From assembly GCF_029024925.1 (NCBI RefSeq), contig NZ_CP118962.1:1396001-1460000 (forward strand): a stretch of 64,000 nucleotides of DNA, in the 5' to 3' direction. Of this stretch, positions 56,102 to 64,000 are shown in pieces. A program made the translations under genes and the position numbers. Origin of the DNA: Enterococcus faecalis. GTDB taxonomy: Bacteria; Bacillota; Bacilli; Lactobacillales; Enterococcaceae. Every line of letters begins with the position of its first letter. Within the stretch, counting starts at the first letter, position 1. Under the pieces are notes generated by a model that was given only the letters and a program-made list of their open reading frames with translations, was not told where the DNA came from and did not search any database.

Positions 56102-57154
56102 CTAGCCTTGATAAGCAAAGACGACTTTACTATCATAAAGTTTCAACACTTTTTCAAATAAGAATTTTGAGAATAAACCCGCGACAATTGGAACAACAAA
56201 CCAAGAAAAGAGTAAGGGTAAGATCCCTAAGCCCGCATCCAATGAAGCAAGTGGTCCCACGAGTCCAACCAAGCCAAATCCAGCCGATTGTGGGGTTCCT
56301 GAAATGTTGAATAGAACCACAGGAATTGCTGAAATAGTCGCTGTAAATAAACAAGGAATTAAAATAATTGGGTATTTAAATAAGTTAGGCATCATCATTT
56401 TCATGCCGCCCAAAGAGACAGCCAGTGTCACTCCCGATTGGTTGACATTCCAAGAATTAATCACAAGAACAACAGTTGTGGCTGCAATTCCCATTGCAGC
56501 AGCACCTGCAGACAAGCCATTCAACTGAATCGCCAAACCGATTGCCACAGTAGTGATTGGCGAAATAATCAGTGCAGCAAATGAACAAGCAATTAAAATA
56601 CTCATGATAATTGGCTGGAAATCAGTAAAATTGTTAATCACTTTACCAATGGCGACCGTGATCTGTGTCACATATGGGTAAATCAACATGCCAAACAAGC
56701 CTGCACCTACTCCAATAACGATCGGTAAAGCAATGATTTCCACTGAACCGAATTTTTTATCGATGACTAATAAAAGTAAGACTGCAACAGAAGCGGTAAT
56801 CATAATATTAATGATGTCACCAGTGCCTGCACCAATAAAGCCTTTCACTTCTGAATTAAATTTAATCACGCCAGAGCCAGCAAATGCTGCACCGCCAGCA
56901 ATCATCATTTTCTGTGGCGTTAAGCCAAATTGAAAAGCAATCAGTCCACCAATAATTAAAGGGGTGGCTAGTTGGAAAATTTGCGCCGCATGAATAATCA
57001 TTTCGATAATCTTGTATTCTGCAAAATATTTTAAAATGGCTCCTAATACAGCATTGGGAATTAAGGCGATAATGGTGCCGGAAGCTGTTCCAGCTAACAC
57101 TTTGTTAAAAAATATTCTTGGGGTTAATTGAGCATCCAGTTTATCAGTGGGCAT
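56102..57154 (-). CDS. PTS-like EIIC membrane protein without EIIA/EIIB partners
   Basis: A 350-residue membrane protein of the PTS_EIIC_2-type (sugar-specific IIC-like) family with about nine to ten transmembrane segments. Glycine-rich TMs and GTASGTIIALIPNAVLGAIL are prominent. It has no cytosolic phosphorylation domain and no EIIA or EIIB gene lies nearby. ATG 57154 has AGGAG 8 nt upstream. It may be a secondary transporter of an organic acid rather than a true PTS component. Confidence 0.7.
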   Translation of the reverse strand: MPTDKLDAQLTPRIFFNKVLAGTASGTIIALIPNAVLGAILKYFAEYKIIEMIIHAAQIFQLATPLIIGGLIAFQFGLTPQKMMIAGGAAFAGSGVIKFNSEVKGFIGAGTGDIINIMITASVAVLLLLVIDKKFGSVEIIALPIVIGVGAGLFGMLIYPYVTQITVAIGKVINNFTDFQPIIMSILIACSFAALIISPITTVAIGLAIQLNGLSAGAAAMGIAATTVVLVINSWNVNQSGVTLAVSLGGMKMMMPNLFKYPIILIPCLFTATISAIPVVLFNISGTPQSAGFGLVGLVGPLASLDAGLGILPLLFSWFVVPIVAGLFSKFLFEKVLKLYDSKVVFAYQG

Positions 57155-57226
57155 TTTCAACACTCCTATTGATTATTTTTGTTTTTTTAAAACAAGTTTG
57201 AGAATGATTGAACTTTCTGTTAGATA

Positions 57227-57272
57227 AAGAGCGGCCTCAAAGAAGAGCGCTTATTTCTTTGAGGCGCTTTTT
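57227..57272 (-). terminator. terminator after bkdC
   Basis: AAAGCGCCTCAAAGAA / TTCTTTGAGGCCGCTCTTT hairpin (10-nt loop), ending in T-rich sequence on the minus strand. Confidence 0.85.
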
Positions 57273-57297
57273 ATTTAACTAAAGCAAGGAACGATTT

Positions 57298-58596
57298 TTA
57301 ATATACATCCGTATCCGCATTATATTTCGCTAAATTATCTTTAACATCTCGCAAGAACTTACCTGCTTGTTGTCCATCTAAAATTCGATGATCAATAGAA
57401 AGACATAAATTAACCATATCTGCCACTTTAAAGCCTCCATCTGCGGTTGGCACAAGGCGTTTATTAATTGACTCTACTTGTAATATCGCAGCTTGTGGAT
57501 GGTTAATAATTCCCATCGATTGGACGGAACCTAGTGTTCCAGTATTATTAAGAGTAAAGGTCCCTCCTTGCATTTCTTTGCTTGCTAGCGTTCCTTGTCG
57601 GACTTCTTGTGCCAAGCGATTGATTTCTTTAGCTAGCCCTGCAATCGAATAGTTATCCGCTTGTTGAATCACTGGCACGTAAAGATGCTCGTCTGTCGTT
57701 ACAGCTATGGATAAATTAACATCTTTATGATAAATAATTGAGCCATCATCCCAAGATGTATTGATTTTTGGATTTTTCTTTAACGCTTGAATGACTGCTT
57801 TGGCAAAAAATGGGAAGAAGCTTAGAGACAGGCCTTCTTGTTGTTTAAATTCATCTTTTAATGAATTTCTAAGTTGGACTAAGTTGGTCACATCCGCTTC
57901 CACCATTAACCAAGCGTGAGGGATTTCGTTGACACTTTGGACCATTTTTTTAGCAATTGCTTTACGTACAGGATCTGCAGAGACAATTTTATCTGTGGTT
58001 GTTTCAGTTGGACTAGCTGTTGCGGCGCTTTCATTTTGCGAAGCAACTGGCTCCTCTGAAATTGAAGGGCTAGTTCCTGGACTCACTGTTTTCTCAGGCG
58101 TTCTTGCCTGTGTTGGTGTAAAGTTTGTAACATCTTTTCTAGTAATTCGACCATCACGACCTGTCCCTGTAACTTGTGTTAAATCAATCTTTTTTTCTTG
58201 GGCAATTTTAAGGACTGCTGGGGAATAACGACCATTATTTTTTTGATGGGACGTCGCAGTGCTTGTTGTTTCAACCGTTTCATGTTCTTGTGCTTGTTCC
58301 GCACTTGCTTCTTTCACTGGTGCTAAAGTAGCTTCTTCTGTTTTTTCGGTTGTTTCTTCTGTCTCTAACGTCATCACCGCTGTTCCGATGGGCACATCTG
58401 TATCTAGAGAAATCAGAAATTCTTTTACTACACCATCAAAATCTGATGGGACTTCCGTGGTGACTTTATCAGAAACGACTTCCATTAAGGGATCATAACG
58501 TTTCACTGAATCTCCTGGTTTAACTAACCATTGGACAATGGCTGCCTCTGTGACACTTTCGCCTAGATGAGGCATTTTGATTTCTTTTGTGGCCAT
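57298..58596 (-). CDS. bkdC: branched-chain 2-oxo acid dehydrogenase E2 component
   Basis: A 432-residue dihydrolipoamide acyltransferase. N-terminal lipoyl domain with Lys in VVSDKVTTEVPSD near residue 43, an Ala/Thr/Glu-rich linker, a peripheral-subunit-binding domain (SPAVLKIAQEKKIDLTQVTGTG), a second linker and a catalytic domain ending with SIDHRILDGQQAG (active His). It has one lipoyl domain. Last gene of ptb-buk-bkdDABC. The core E2 binds E1 and E3. Confidence 0.96.
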   Translation of the reverse strand: MATKEIKMPHLGESVTEAAIVQWLVKPGDSVKRYDPLMEVVSDKVTTEVPSDFDGVVKEFLISLDTDVPIGTAVMTLETEETTEKTEEATLAPVKEASAEQAQEHETVETTSTATSHQKNNGRYSPAVLKIAQEKKIDLTQVTGTGRDGRITRKDVTNFTPTQARTPEKTVSPGTSPSISEEPVASQNESAATASPTETTTDKIVSADPVRKAIAKKMVQSVNEIPHAWLMVEADVTNLVQLRNSLKDEFKQQEGLSLSFFPFFAKAVIQALKKNPKINTSWDDGSIIYHKDVNLSIAVTTDEHLYVPVIQQADNYSIAGLAKEINRLAQEVRQGTLASKEMQGGTFTLNNTGTLGSVQSMGIINHPQAAILQVESINKRLVPTADGGFKVADMVNLCLSIDHRILDGQQAGKFLRDVKDNLAKYNADTDVY

Positions 58597-58619
58597 TTAT
58601 TTTTTCCTCCTTGCTTCAA

Positions 58620-59606
58620 TTAAAATTCTGCTAATTCTTTCATTGCTGCTAATACTTGCTCTTCATTGATTAAAAATTCTCTTTCTAAAGGTAATGCATA
58701 AGGCATGCTTGGACAATCAGGTCCTGCAAGTCGTTGAATCGGTGCATCTAAATCAAAGAGAGCATCTTCTGAAATCATTGCCGCAATTTCACTCATCACG
58801 CTGCCTTCTTTATTGTCTTCTGTTACGAGTAAAACCTTCCCTGTTTTCTTAGCTGCAGCTACTAATGTTTCGCGATCTAAAGGATATAATGAGCGAACAT
58901 CGACGATTTCGGCATCAATTCCTTCAGCGGCTAGTTTTTCCGCCGCAGCTAAAGCTAATTGCAAGGTCATGCCGTAACTAATCACGGTTAAATCACTACC
59001 CGTTCTAACGACATTGGCTTTGTCAATTGGTACGATATAATCATCTGCAGGCACTTCATCTTTTAGTAGACGATATAAACGCTTATGTTCGTAAAAAATG
59101 ACTGGATCATCGGAACGAATCGCTGCTTTAATCATCCCTTTTGCATCATAAGGATTAGAAGGGGTCACAACTCTTAATCCTGGTTGTCCACAAAAAACTT
59201 TTTCTGTAGACTGAGAATGATACAGTCCGCCACGAACACCGCCGCCATAAGGGGTCCGATAAACGATTGGCGCAGTCCAATCGCCTTTTGTTCTATAGCG
59301 CATTGTCCGAGCCTCTGATAACAATTGATTGGTTGCAGGCAAAATGTAATCCGCAAATTGAAATTCACCAATTGCGCGATAGCCCATTAAACCTAAGCCG
59401 ACAGCTAAACCACCAATTAAGCCTTCTGTTAACGGTGTATTAAAACAACGCTCGTCACCGTATTTAGCAGCCAAGCCCTTTGTTACACCGAACACGCCGC
59501 CTTTGTCGCCGCCGACATCTTCTCCAAAAATAACTACTTTTTCATCACGAGCCATTTCTTCAGAAATTCCTAAGTTAATTGCTTCTAAATAAGTCATCTC
59601 AGCCAT
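58620..59606 (-). CDS. bkdB: branched-chain 2-oxo acid dehydrogenase E1 beta
   Basis: A 328-residue thiamine-dependent subunit. GEDVGGDKGGVFGVTKGL at the N-terminus, then PLTEGLIGGLAVGL, GGGVRGGLYHSQ, and C-terminal LPLEREFL. Pairs with BkdA to form the (alpha-beta)2 decarboxylase. 13 nt after the bkdA gene end region, in operon. Confidence 0.96.
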   Translation of the reverse strand: MAEMTYLEAINLGISEEMARDEKVVIFGEDVGGDKGGVFGVTKGLAAKYGDERCFNTPLTEGLIGGLAVGLGLMGYRAIGEFQFADYILPATNQLLSEARTMRYRTKGDWTAPIVYRTPYGGGVRGGLYHSQSTEKVFCGQPGLRVVTPSNPYDAKGMIKAAIRSDDPVIFYEHKRLYRLLKDEVPADDYIVPIDKANVVRTGSDLTVISYGMTLQLALAAAEKLAAEGIDAEIVDVRSLYPLDRETLVAAAKKTGKVLLVTEDNKEGSVMSEIAAMISEDALFDLDAPIQRLAGPDCPSMPYALPLEREFLINEEQVLAAMKELAEF

Positions 59607-59627
59607 TATATTTCTTCTCCTCTTCTC

Positions 59628-60614
59628 TTATTTTGCATACACTTCTTCTAAAATTGATGTCGGTACAGGATCTGGCATTGCTTCTGCTTCATCCGTTGCT
59701 TGATTGATTTCTGCACGAATTTCTTCATCAATTTTGGCAATGTCTTCGTCTGTTAAATAGCCCTCTTCTAATAATTGTTTTTCAAAAAGCTTCACTGCAT
59801 CGTTCTTTTTCATTTCTTCAATTTCTTCTTTTGAACGATAAACAGATTGATCATCGTCAGCGGAATGAGAAGTCAAGCGAGAAACCATTAATTCAATCAA
59901 TTTTGGTCCTTTTTTCCCGCGAGCCGCTTTTACTGCTTCTTTAAATGCTAGATAGACTTCAGTAAAATCACTACCATCAACGGTTACACCTTCAAAGCCA
60001 TAAGCTTTCGCGCGATCGGCCATTCGTTTATTGGCATACTGTTCTTCAATTGGGACAGAAATCGCATATTCATTATTTTCAACAACAAAAATGACTGGTA
60101 ATTTTTTTACGCCTGCAAAGTTCATAGCTTCTTGGACTTCTCCTTGATTGGCAGAGCCTTCCCCAGTGGTGGTCAATGCAACAAAATCAGCTTTTTGAAG
60201 TTGCGCTGCATAACCAACACCTGTCGCTAATGGCATTTGTGTACTTACTGTTGAAGAGAAGGAAACAATATTATGCTCTTTTGAACCATAATGATTCGGC
60301 ATTTGACGACCATGGGAAGAAGGATCCGCTTCTTTTCCAAAAGAACCCATTAAAATATCTTTGGAGGTCATGCCCCAAACCAAGCACGCGGTCATATCAC
60401 GATAATACGGTAAAAAATAATCTTTTTGAGGATCAAAAGCCATCGCCATCGCTACTTGTGCAACTTCTGCCCCTTGACCAGAAATATTGAAAGAGGTCTT
60501 ACCAATCCTTGTTAATTGCCACAACCGTTCGTCTAAACGACGTCCTCTTAGTACTTGACGATATGCCTGAATCAATTCTTCTTTTGATAAACCCGATTTT
60601 TTAAGCGTTTTCAT
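59628..60614 (-). CDS. bkdA: branched-chain 2-oxo acid dehydrogenase E1 alpha
   Basis: A protein of about 328 residues holding the TPP-binding motif GEGSANQGEVQEAMNFAG. Start GRRLDERLWQLTRIGKTSF, then SSHGRQMPNHYG and the phosphorylation-loop-like region near LTSHSADDDQS. Decarboxylates branched 2-oxo acids from Val, Leu, Ile. I prefer ATG 60614 (9 nt after AAAGG) to the TTG at 60623 or the ATG at 60620. Confidence 0.95.
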   Translation of the reverse strand: MKTLKKSGLSKEELIQAYRQVLRGRRLDERLWQLTRIGKTSFNISGQGAEVAQVAMAMAFDPQKDYFLPYYRDMTACLVWGMTSKDILMGSFGKEADPSSHGRQMPNHYGSKEHNIVSFSSTVSTQMPLATGVGYAAQLQKADFVALTTTGEGSANQGEVQEAMNFAGVKKLPVIFVVENNEYAISVPIEEQYANKRMADRAKAYGFEGVTVDGSDFTEVYLAFKEAVKAARGKKGPKLIELMVSRLTSHSADDDQSVYRSKEEIEEMKKNDAVKLFEKQLLEEGYLTDEDIAKIDEEIRAEINQATDEAEAMPDPVPTSILEEVYAK

Positions 60615-60630
60615 TTTCATCAACCTTTCT

Positions 60631-62040
60631 CTATTTGTGAATCGCTAAGCCATAAGTATCTAAGGCTGCTTCTTGCAATACTTCTGTCATTGTTGGATGC
60701 GCATGGATTGCTTCACCAATTTCAATGGGCGCGGCATCTAAATACATGGCAGTACTTGCTTCGGCAATTAAATCCGTGACATGTGGCCCAATCATAGAAA
60801 CCCCTAATAAATCATCGGTCTTCTTGTCACGAATTACTTCTATAAAGCCATCTGTTTCTCCATAAACAAGTGATTTACCATTACCATTAAAATTAAAGGT
60901 ACCAATCACTACTTCTTTATCTGCTGGTAAAGTTTCTCTAGTATAGCCGACACTTGCTATTTCAGGATTTGTATAAACACCTCGAGGCACGTTTGTATAA
61001 TTTAAAGGTTCAACTGTCTCGCCTAAAAGATGCTGAACAGCTAACTCTCCTTCTTTCATAGCCACATGTGCTAGTTGGAGTGTATCGATACAATCACCGA
61101 TCGCATAAATATGTCCTTCTGTGGTTTGATAAAATTCATTTACTTCAATGCCTTTGTCAGTATATTTCACTGAGGTATTCTGTAACCCTAACTTATTGAT
61201 ATTGGGTTGACGCCCAATTGCTACCATGACTTTGTCAACAGCGAGGCTTTCTTGTCCTGCAACTTCTATTTGAACCTTCTGCCCGGTAACTTTCGCTTCT
61301 TGGACTTTGCTACCTAATAAAATGTTAATTCCTCGTTGCTCTAAACGTTTCTTTAATTCTTTAGAAATTGTTGCACTCTCATTTATAAGTAACCGATCCA
61401 AAAATTCAATGATAGTTACGTTGACACCTAAGCTATTTAATAAAGAAGCCCACTCGACACCAATAACGCCACCACCAATAATTGCAATTGATTCTGGTAG
61501 CTCTTCTAATTCAAGCATCCCATCAGAAGATAAGATAAATTCTTCATCCAGTGGCAAATTAGGTAACGTTTTAGGACTAGAACCTGTCGCAATAATGACA
61601 TTTTTAGGAACGATAATTTCTTCTTCCCGTGTTGGATCATTAAACGTAACTGCCACTGCGCCAGAGACTGGTGAAAAAATAGAGGGACCTAAAATCGCAC
61701 CTTCGCCTGCTAAAATTTTGATTTTATTTTTTTTGCATAAGCCTTCAACACCTTTGTGTAACTGCTCAATAATTCCTTCTTTCCGTTGTTGTATTTTAGA
61801 AAAATCAATGGACGCTGCCTCTGTTTCAATCCCAAAAGAAGCCGCTTGTTTTAAGGTATCAAAAACCTCTGCGCTTCTTAATAAAGCTTTTGTAGGGATA
61901 CAGCCTTTGTGCAAACAAGTGCCACCTAATTTGTATTTTTCAACAATTGTGACGTTTAGCCCTTTTTGTGCGGCTCGAATTGCTGCTACATAGCCTCCTG
62001 TTCCGCCACCTAAAATCAGTAAATCTGTTTGTTCCGCCAT
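60631..62040 (-). CDS. bkdD: dihydrolipoamide dehydrogenase (E3) of the bkd complex
   Basis: A 469-residue FAD/NAD disulfide oxidoreductase. Redox motif GGTCLHKGCIPTKALL, FAD motif LILGGGTGGYVAAIRAA, NAD motif IAIIGGGVIGVEWASLL, and C-terminal catalytic His in HAHPTMTEVLQEA. ATG 62040 follows AGGAG with 8 nt; an earlier GTG is less likely. Downstream of buk, whose stop overlaps the upstream frame. Confidence 0.95.
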   Translation of the reverse strand: MAEQTDLLILGGGTGGYVAAIRAAQKGLNVTIVEKYKLGGTCLHKGCIPTKALLRSAEVFDTLKQAASFGIETEAASIDFSKIQQRKEGIIEQLHKGVEGLCKKNKIKILAGEGAILGPSIFSPVSGAVAVTFNDPTREEEIIVPKNVIIATGSSPKTLPNLPLDEEFILSSDGMLELEELPESIAIIGGGVIGVEWASLLNSLGVNVTIIEFLDRLLINESATISKELKKRLEQRGINILLGSKVQEAKVTGQKVQIEVAGQESLAVDKVMVAIGRQPNINKLGLQNTSVKYTDKGIEVNEFYQTTEGHIYAIGDCIDTLQLAHVAMKEGELAVQHLLGETVEPLNYTNVPRGVYTNPEIASVGYTRETLPADKEVVIGTFNFNGNGKSLVYGETDGFIEVIRDKKTDDLLGVSMIGPHVTDLIAEASTAMYLDAAPIEIGEAIHAHPTMTEVLQEAALDTYGLAIHK

Positions 62041-62045
62041 TTTGA

Positions 62046-63128
62046 TCACTCCTGCTCAATTTTTGCTTCACTATAATTTAAAGCTTGTTCTTCCCCTGTT
62101 AATACTCGATTGACGCCTTCATATAAAGCAGCCATCTCCATTTCACCTGGGTAAACCTTAATTGGTGCAATCCAAGTGATTTTTTGACTAATTTCTTGAA
62201 CAACGGTTTGCGAGTAGGCTGCGCCCCCTGTTAAAATAATTGCATCAATTGCGCCTTCAAGAACCACTGCCATCTCGCCAATACTTTTTGCGATTTGGTA
62301 ACACATTCCTTTTAAATAGTAATTTGCTGTTTGATCACCTGCAGCTATTTGTGCTTGGATATGCCGTAAATCTGTTTCACCTAGGTATGATTTAAGGCCG
62401 CTATTACCCGCAATTAGCTTTTTCACTTGGCTAATCGTTAACTCCTGTTCAAGTATCCATTGCGCAAATTCAACGAGCGGTAAGGCACCACTGCGTTCTG
62501 GCGTATAAGGACCTTCACCATCAAGCCCATTTACCACATCCACCATGCGGCCTTTTTGATGCGCCCCCAAGCTAATGCCCCCACCTAAATGAACAACGAT
62601 AAAATTGCTTTGCTCATATGTTTTCCCTAAATCCTCAGCGATTTTTCGAGCGACCGCTTTTTGATTTAAGGCGTGACCAACGCTACGCCGGTGAATGCCT
62701 TTTAATCCGGAAATCCTGGCTAATGGCTGTAGCTCATCTACAACAACAGGATCGACAATAAAGGCTGGCACGTGATATTTTTCTGCAAACTCATTAGCTA
62801 AAATCGCCCCTAAATTTGAAGCATGGGTATTAAAGCGTTCTGTCCGCAAGTCTTCTAGCATTTGTTGATCGACAAGATACGTACCGCCAGGAATAGGCTT
62901 AAGCAAACCACCACGCCCTACGACAGCGGCTAATTGTGTGATGTTATGTGTTTCTAAAAATTCCGCGATCATTTGTTTTCGAAATGGTGTTTGACTGACA
63001 ACATTTTCAAAAGGTGCCAATTCTTGGACGCTATGTCTAAGCGTTTCTTCCGCCAAGCAATCATGATTAGCAAAAAGCGCTAACTTAGTGGAGGTCGAGC
63101 CAGGATTAATAACCAATACTGTTTCCAT
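62046..63128 (-). CDS. buk: butyrate (branched-chain fatty acid) kinase
   Basis: A 360-residue acetokinase-family enzyme converting acyl phosphate and ADP to acid and ATP. Motifs: LVINPGSTSTKLALF (N-terminal ATP), GRGGLLKPIPGGTY, and VHLGGGISLGAHQ, DAIILTGGAA. Acts after Ptb to conserve energy as ATP from 2-oxo acid oxidation. Normal length. Confidence 0.95.
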   Translation of the reverse strand: METVLVINPGSTSTKLALFANHDCLAEETLRHSVQELAPFENVVSQTPFRKQMIAEFLETHNITQLAAVVGRGGLLKPIPGGTYLVDQQMLEDLRTERFNTHASNLGAILANEFAEKYHVPAFIVDPVVVDELQPLARISGLKGIHRRSVGHALNQKAVARKIAEDLGKTYEQSNFIVVHLGGGISLGAHQKGRMVDVVNGLDGEGPYTPERSGALPLVEFAQWILEQELTISQVKKLIAGNSGLKSYLGETDLRHIQAQIAAGDQTANYYLKGMCYQIAKSIGEMAVVLEGAIDAIILTGGAAYSQTVVQEISQKITWIAPIKVYPGEMEMAALYEGVNRVLTGEEQALNYSEAKIEQE

Positions 63129-63146
63129 TGTTTTCTGCTCCTTTTT

Positions 63147-63968
63147 TTAAACTTGTCTCATGGCAAATCTTAATGAATGGAATTTGCTTTCTGTCGAATC
63201 GCTTCTAGATGTTAAAACGACTGGGACTTTTGTGCCAACAATCGTTCCTCCCACCTTGGCGTGCCCAAACAAGGTTAATGATTTGTATAAACAATTTCCA
63301 ACATCAATAGTTGGAACCACTAAAATATCTGCATCCCCCATGATAGGACCGCTGTAACGTTTATGCGCAACCGCTTCTTCAGAGGTCGCTAAATCAAGCG
63401 AAAGTGGACCAAAAACCGTAGCCTCTTGTTGATTATTAAAATGTGCCGTGACTTCTTTTGCTAAAACAGACGAAGGTATTTTAGGATTGAAATTTTCCGC
63501 TGCGCTTAACAAAGCAATTTTCGGGTGGTGCAGTCCCAATTTTTGGGCGACTTCTTTAGCATTTTCAACAATTTCAATGAGGGTCGCTTGAGTGGGGGCG
63601 ATATTCATCGCACAATCGGTTAACAAGAAGGTTTTTCCCGCAGGCAGCTCCACCATTGCTACATGGGAAAGAATCGGTTTATTTTTTAATTGATGCTCAC
63701 TTTTCAACATTTCTTTTAGTAATGTGTGGGTCTGAATAATTCCTTTCAATAAAATTTGTGCTTGACCGGTTGCAACTAAACTGACAGCTTCCTGTGCTAC
63801 CGCGGCCTCATTTGAGCAATGAACATATTTCCAGAGATTTTCAGTATCAAGATTTTCATTTGTATCAAATACAATAAACTGCAACGGTTGCTCGGCTTCT
63901 TTTAGCGCTTTTTTAACTAGCTGTAAAATCTCTGGTTGTGAACCTCCTGCAATTGAAACAGTGATCAT
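63147..63968 (-). CDS. ptb: phosphate butyryltransferase
   Basis: The 273-residue enzyme exchanges the CoA of branched acyl-CoA for phosphate. PTA/PTB-family features: QILLKGIIQTHTLLKEML, LTDCAMNIAPTQATLIEIVEN, GPLSLDLATS and GNCLYKSLTLFGHAKVGG. Starts at ATG 63968 with GAGGTGAG upstream. First gene of the bkd operon; its promoter lies beyond the right edge of the window. Confidence 0.95.
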   Translation of the reverse strand: MITVSIAGGSQPEILQLVKKALKEAEQPLQFIVFDTNENLDTENLWKYVHCSNEAAVAQEAVSLVATGQAQILLKGIIQTHTLLKEMLKSEHQLKNKPILSHVAMVELPAGKTFLLTDCAMNIAPTQATLIEIVENAKEVAQKLGLHHPKIALLSAAENFNPKIPSSVLAKEVTAHFNNQQEATVFGPLSLDLATSEEAVAHKRYSGPIMGDADILVVPTIDVGNCLYKSLTLFGHAKVGGTIVGTKVPVVLTSRSDSTESKFHSLRFAMRQV

Positions 63969-64000
63969 TTTCTCACCTCATTTTTCTTCTTTACACTTTA

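Noticed and set aside
61307-61993. 228-codon plus-strand open frame opposite bkdD
   Set aside because: Antisense to a clear dihydrolipoamide dehydrogenase; composition and absence of a start site argue against coding.

Overview
The window looks like a chromosomal segment of Enterococcus faecalis or a very close relative. It is AT-rich, with low-GC Firmicute Shine-Dalgarno sites and gene order (xerC-hslV-hslU-codY, topA-trmFO, rbgA-rnhB-dprA, parE-parC). It also carries the EutV/EutW-regulated ethanolamine operon and a ptb-buk-bkdDABC operon, both characterised in this species. Species assignment is recognition from memory, not a search. Almost all genes lie on the minus strand.

Layout. 1-3.85 kb: the tail of a LacI-type regulator, a small membrane protein, and a beta-glucoside PTS with a phospho-beta-glucosidase behind a long leader. 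4.2-9.2 kb: a phosphonate-type ABC transporter (phnD-phnC-phnE-phnE) translationally coupled to a metallophosphoesterase, with a divergent Crp/Fnr-like regulator; three Pho-box-like repeats lie between them. 9.2-22 kb: housekeeping genes (cls, UPF0316 protein, ppaC, pflB-pflA, parE-parC, CoA-binding protein).

22.1-38.1 kb: a complete ethanolamine-utilisation (eut) microcompartment operon, read right to left as eutP-T-G-S-V-W-A-B-C-L-K-E-M, an EutT-like protein, pduL, an uncharacterised protein, then eutN-H-Q. It encodes the B12-dependent lyase (EutBC) and its reactivase (EutA). Aldehyde and alcohol dehydrogenases, a phosphotransacylase and an adenosyltransferase complete the chemistry, with five BMC-type shell or vertex proteins, a permease and the EutVW two-component system. 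Four dual-hairpin ANTAR antitermination elements precede eutP, eutG, eutS and eutA, all with A1/G4 hexaloops. An AdoCbl riboswitch lies between eutT and eutG. A further single hairpin with the same loop signature lies downstream of the riboswitch.

38.1-41.2 kb: an ABC importer (BtuD-BtuC-BtuF type) behind its own cobalamin riboswitch, which implies that it supplies B12 to the eut pathway. 41.3-53.8 kb: plsY, galM-like epimerase, codY, hslUV, xerC, trmFO, topA, CPBP protease, dprA, rnhB, rbgA. 54-57.2 kb: panE-like reductase, LysR regulator and an orphan PTS EIIC. 57.3-64 kb: branched-chain 2-oxo acid dehydrogenase operon with butyrate kinase and phosphotransbutyrylase.

Most of the content is known biology. 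The least explained parts are the extra ANTAR-like hairpin, the shell protein with a SAP/Rho-N-like tail, the pair of eut proteins sharing an 'LTP-A-K' module, the phn/phosphoesterase block with its candidate Pho box, and the orphan EIIC beside panE.
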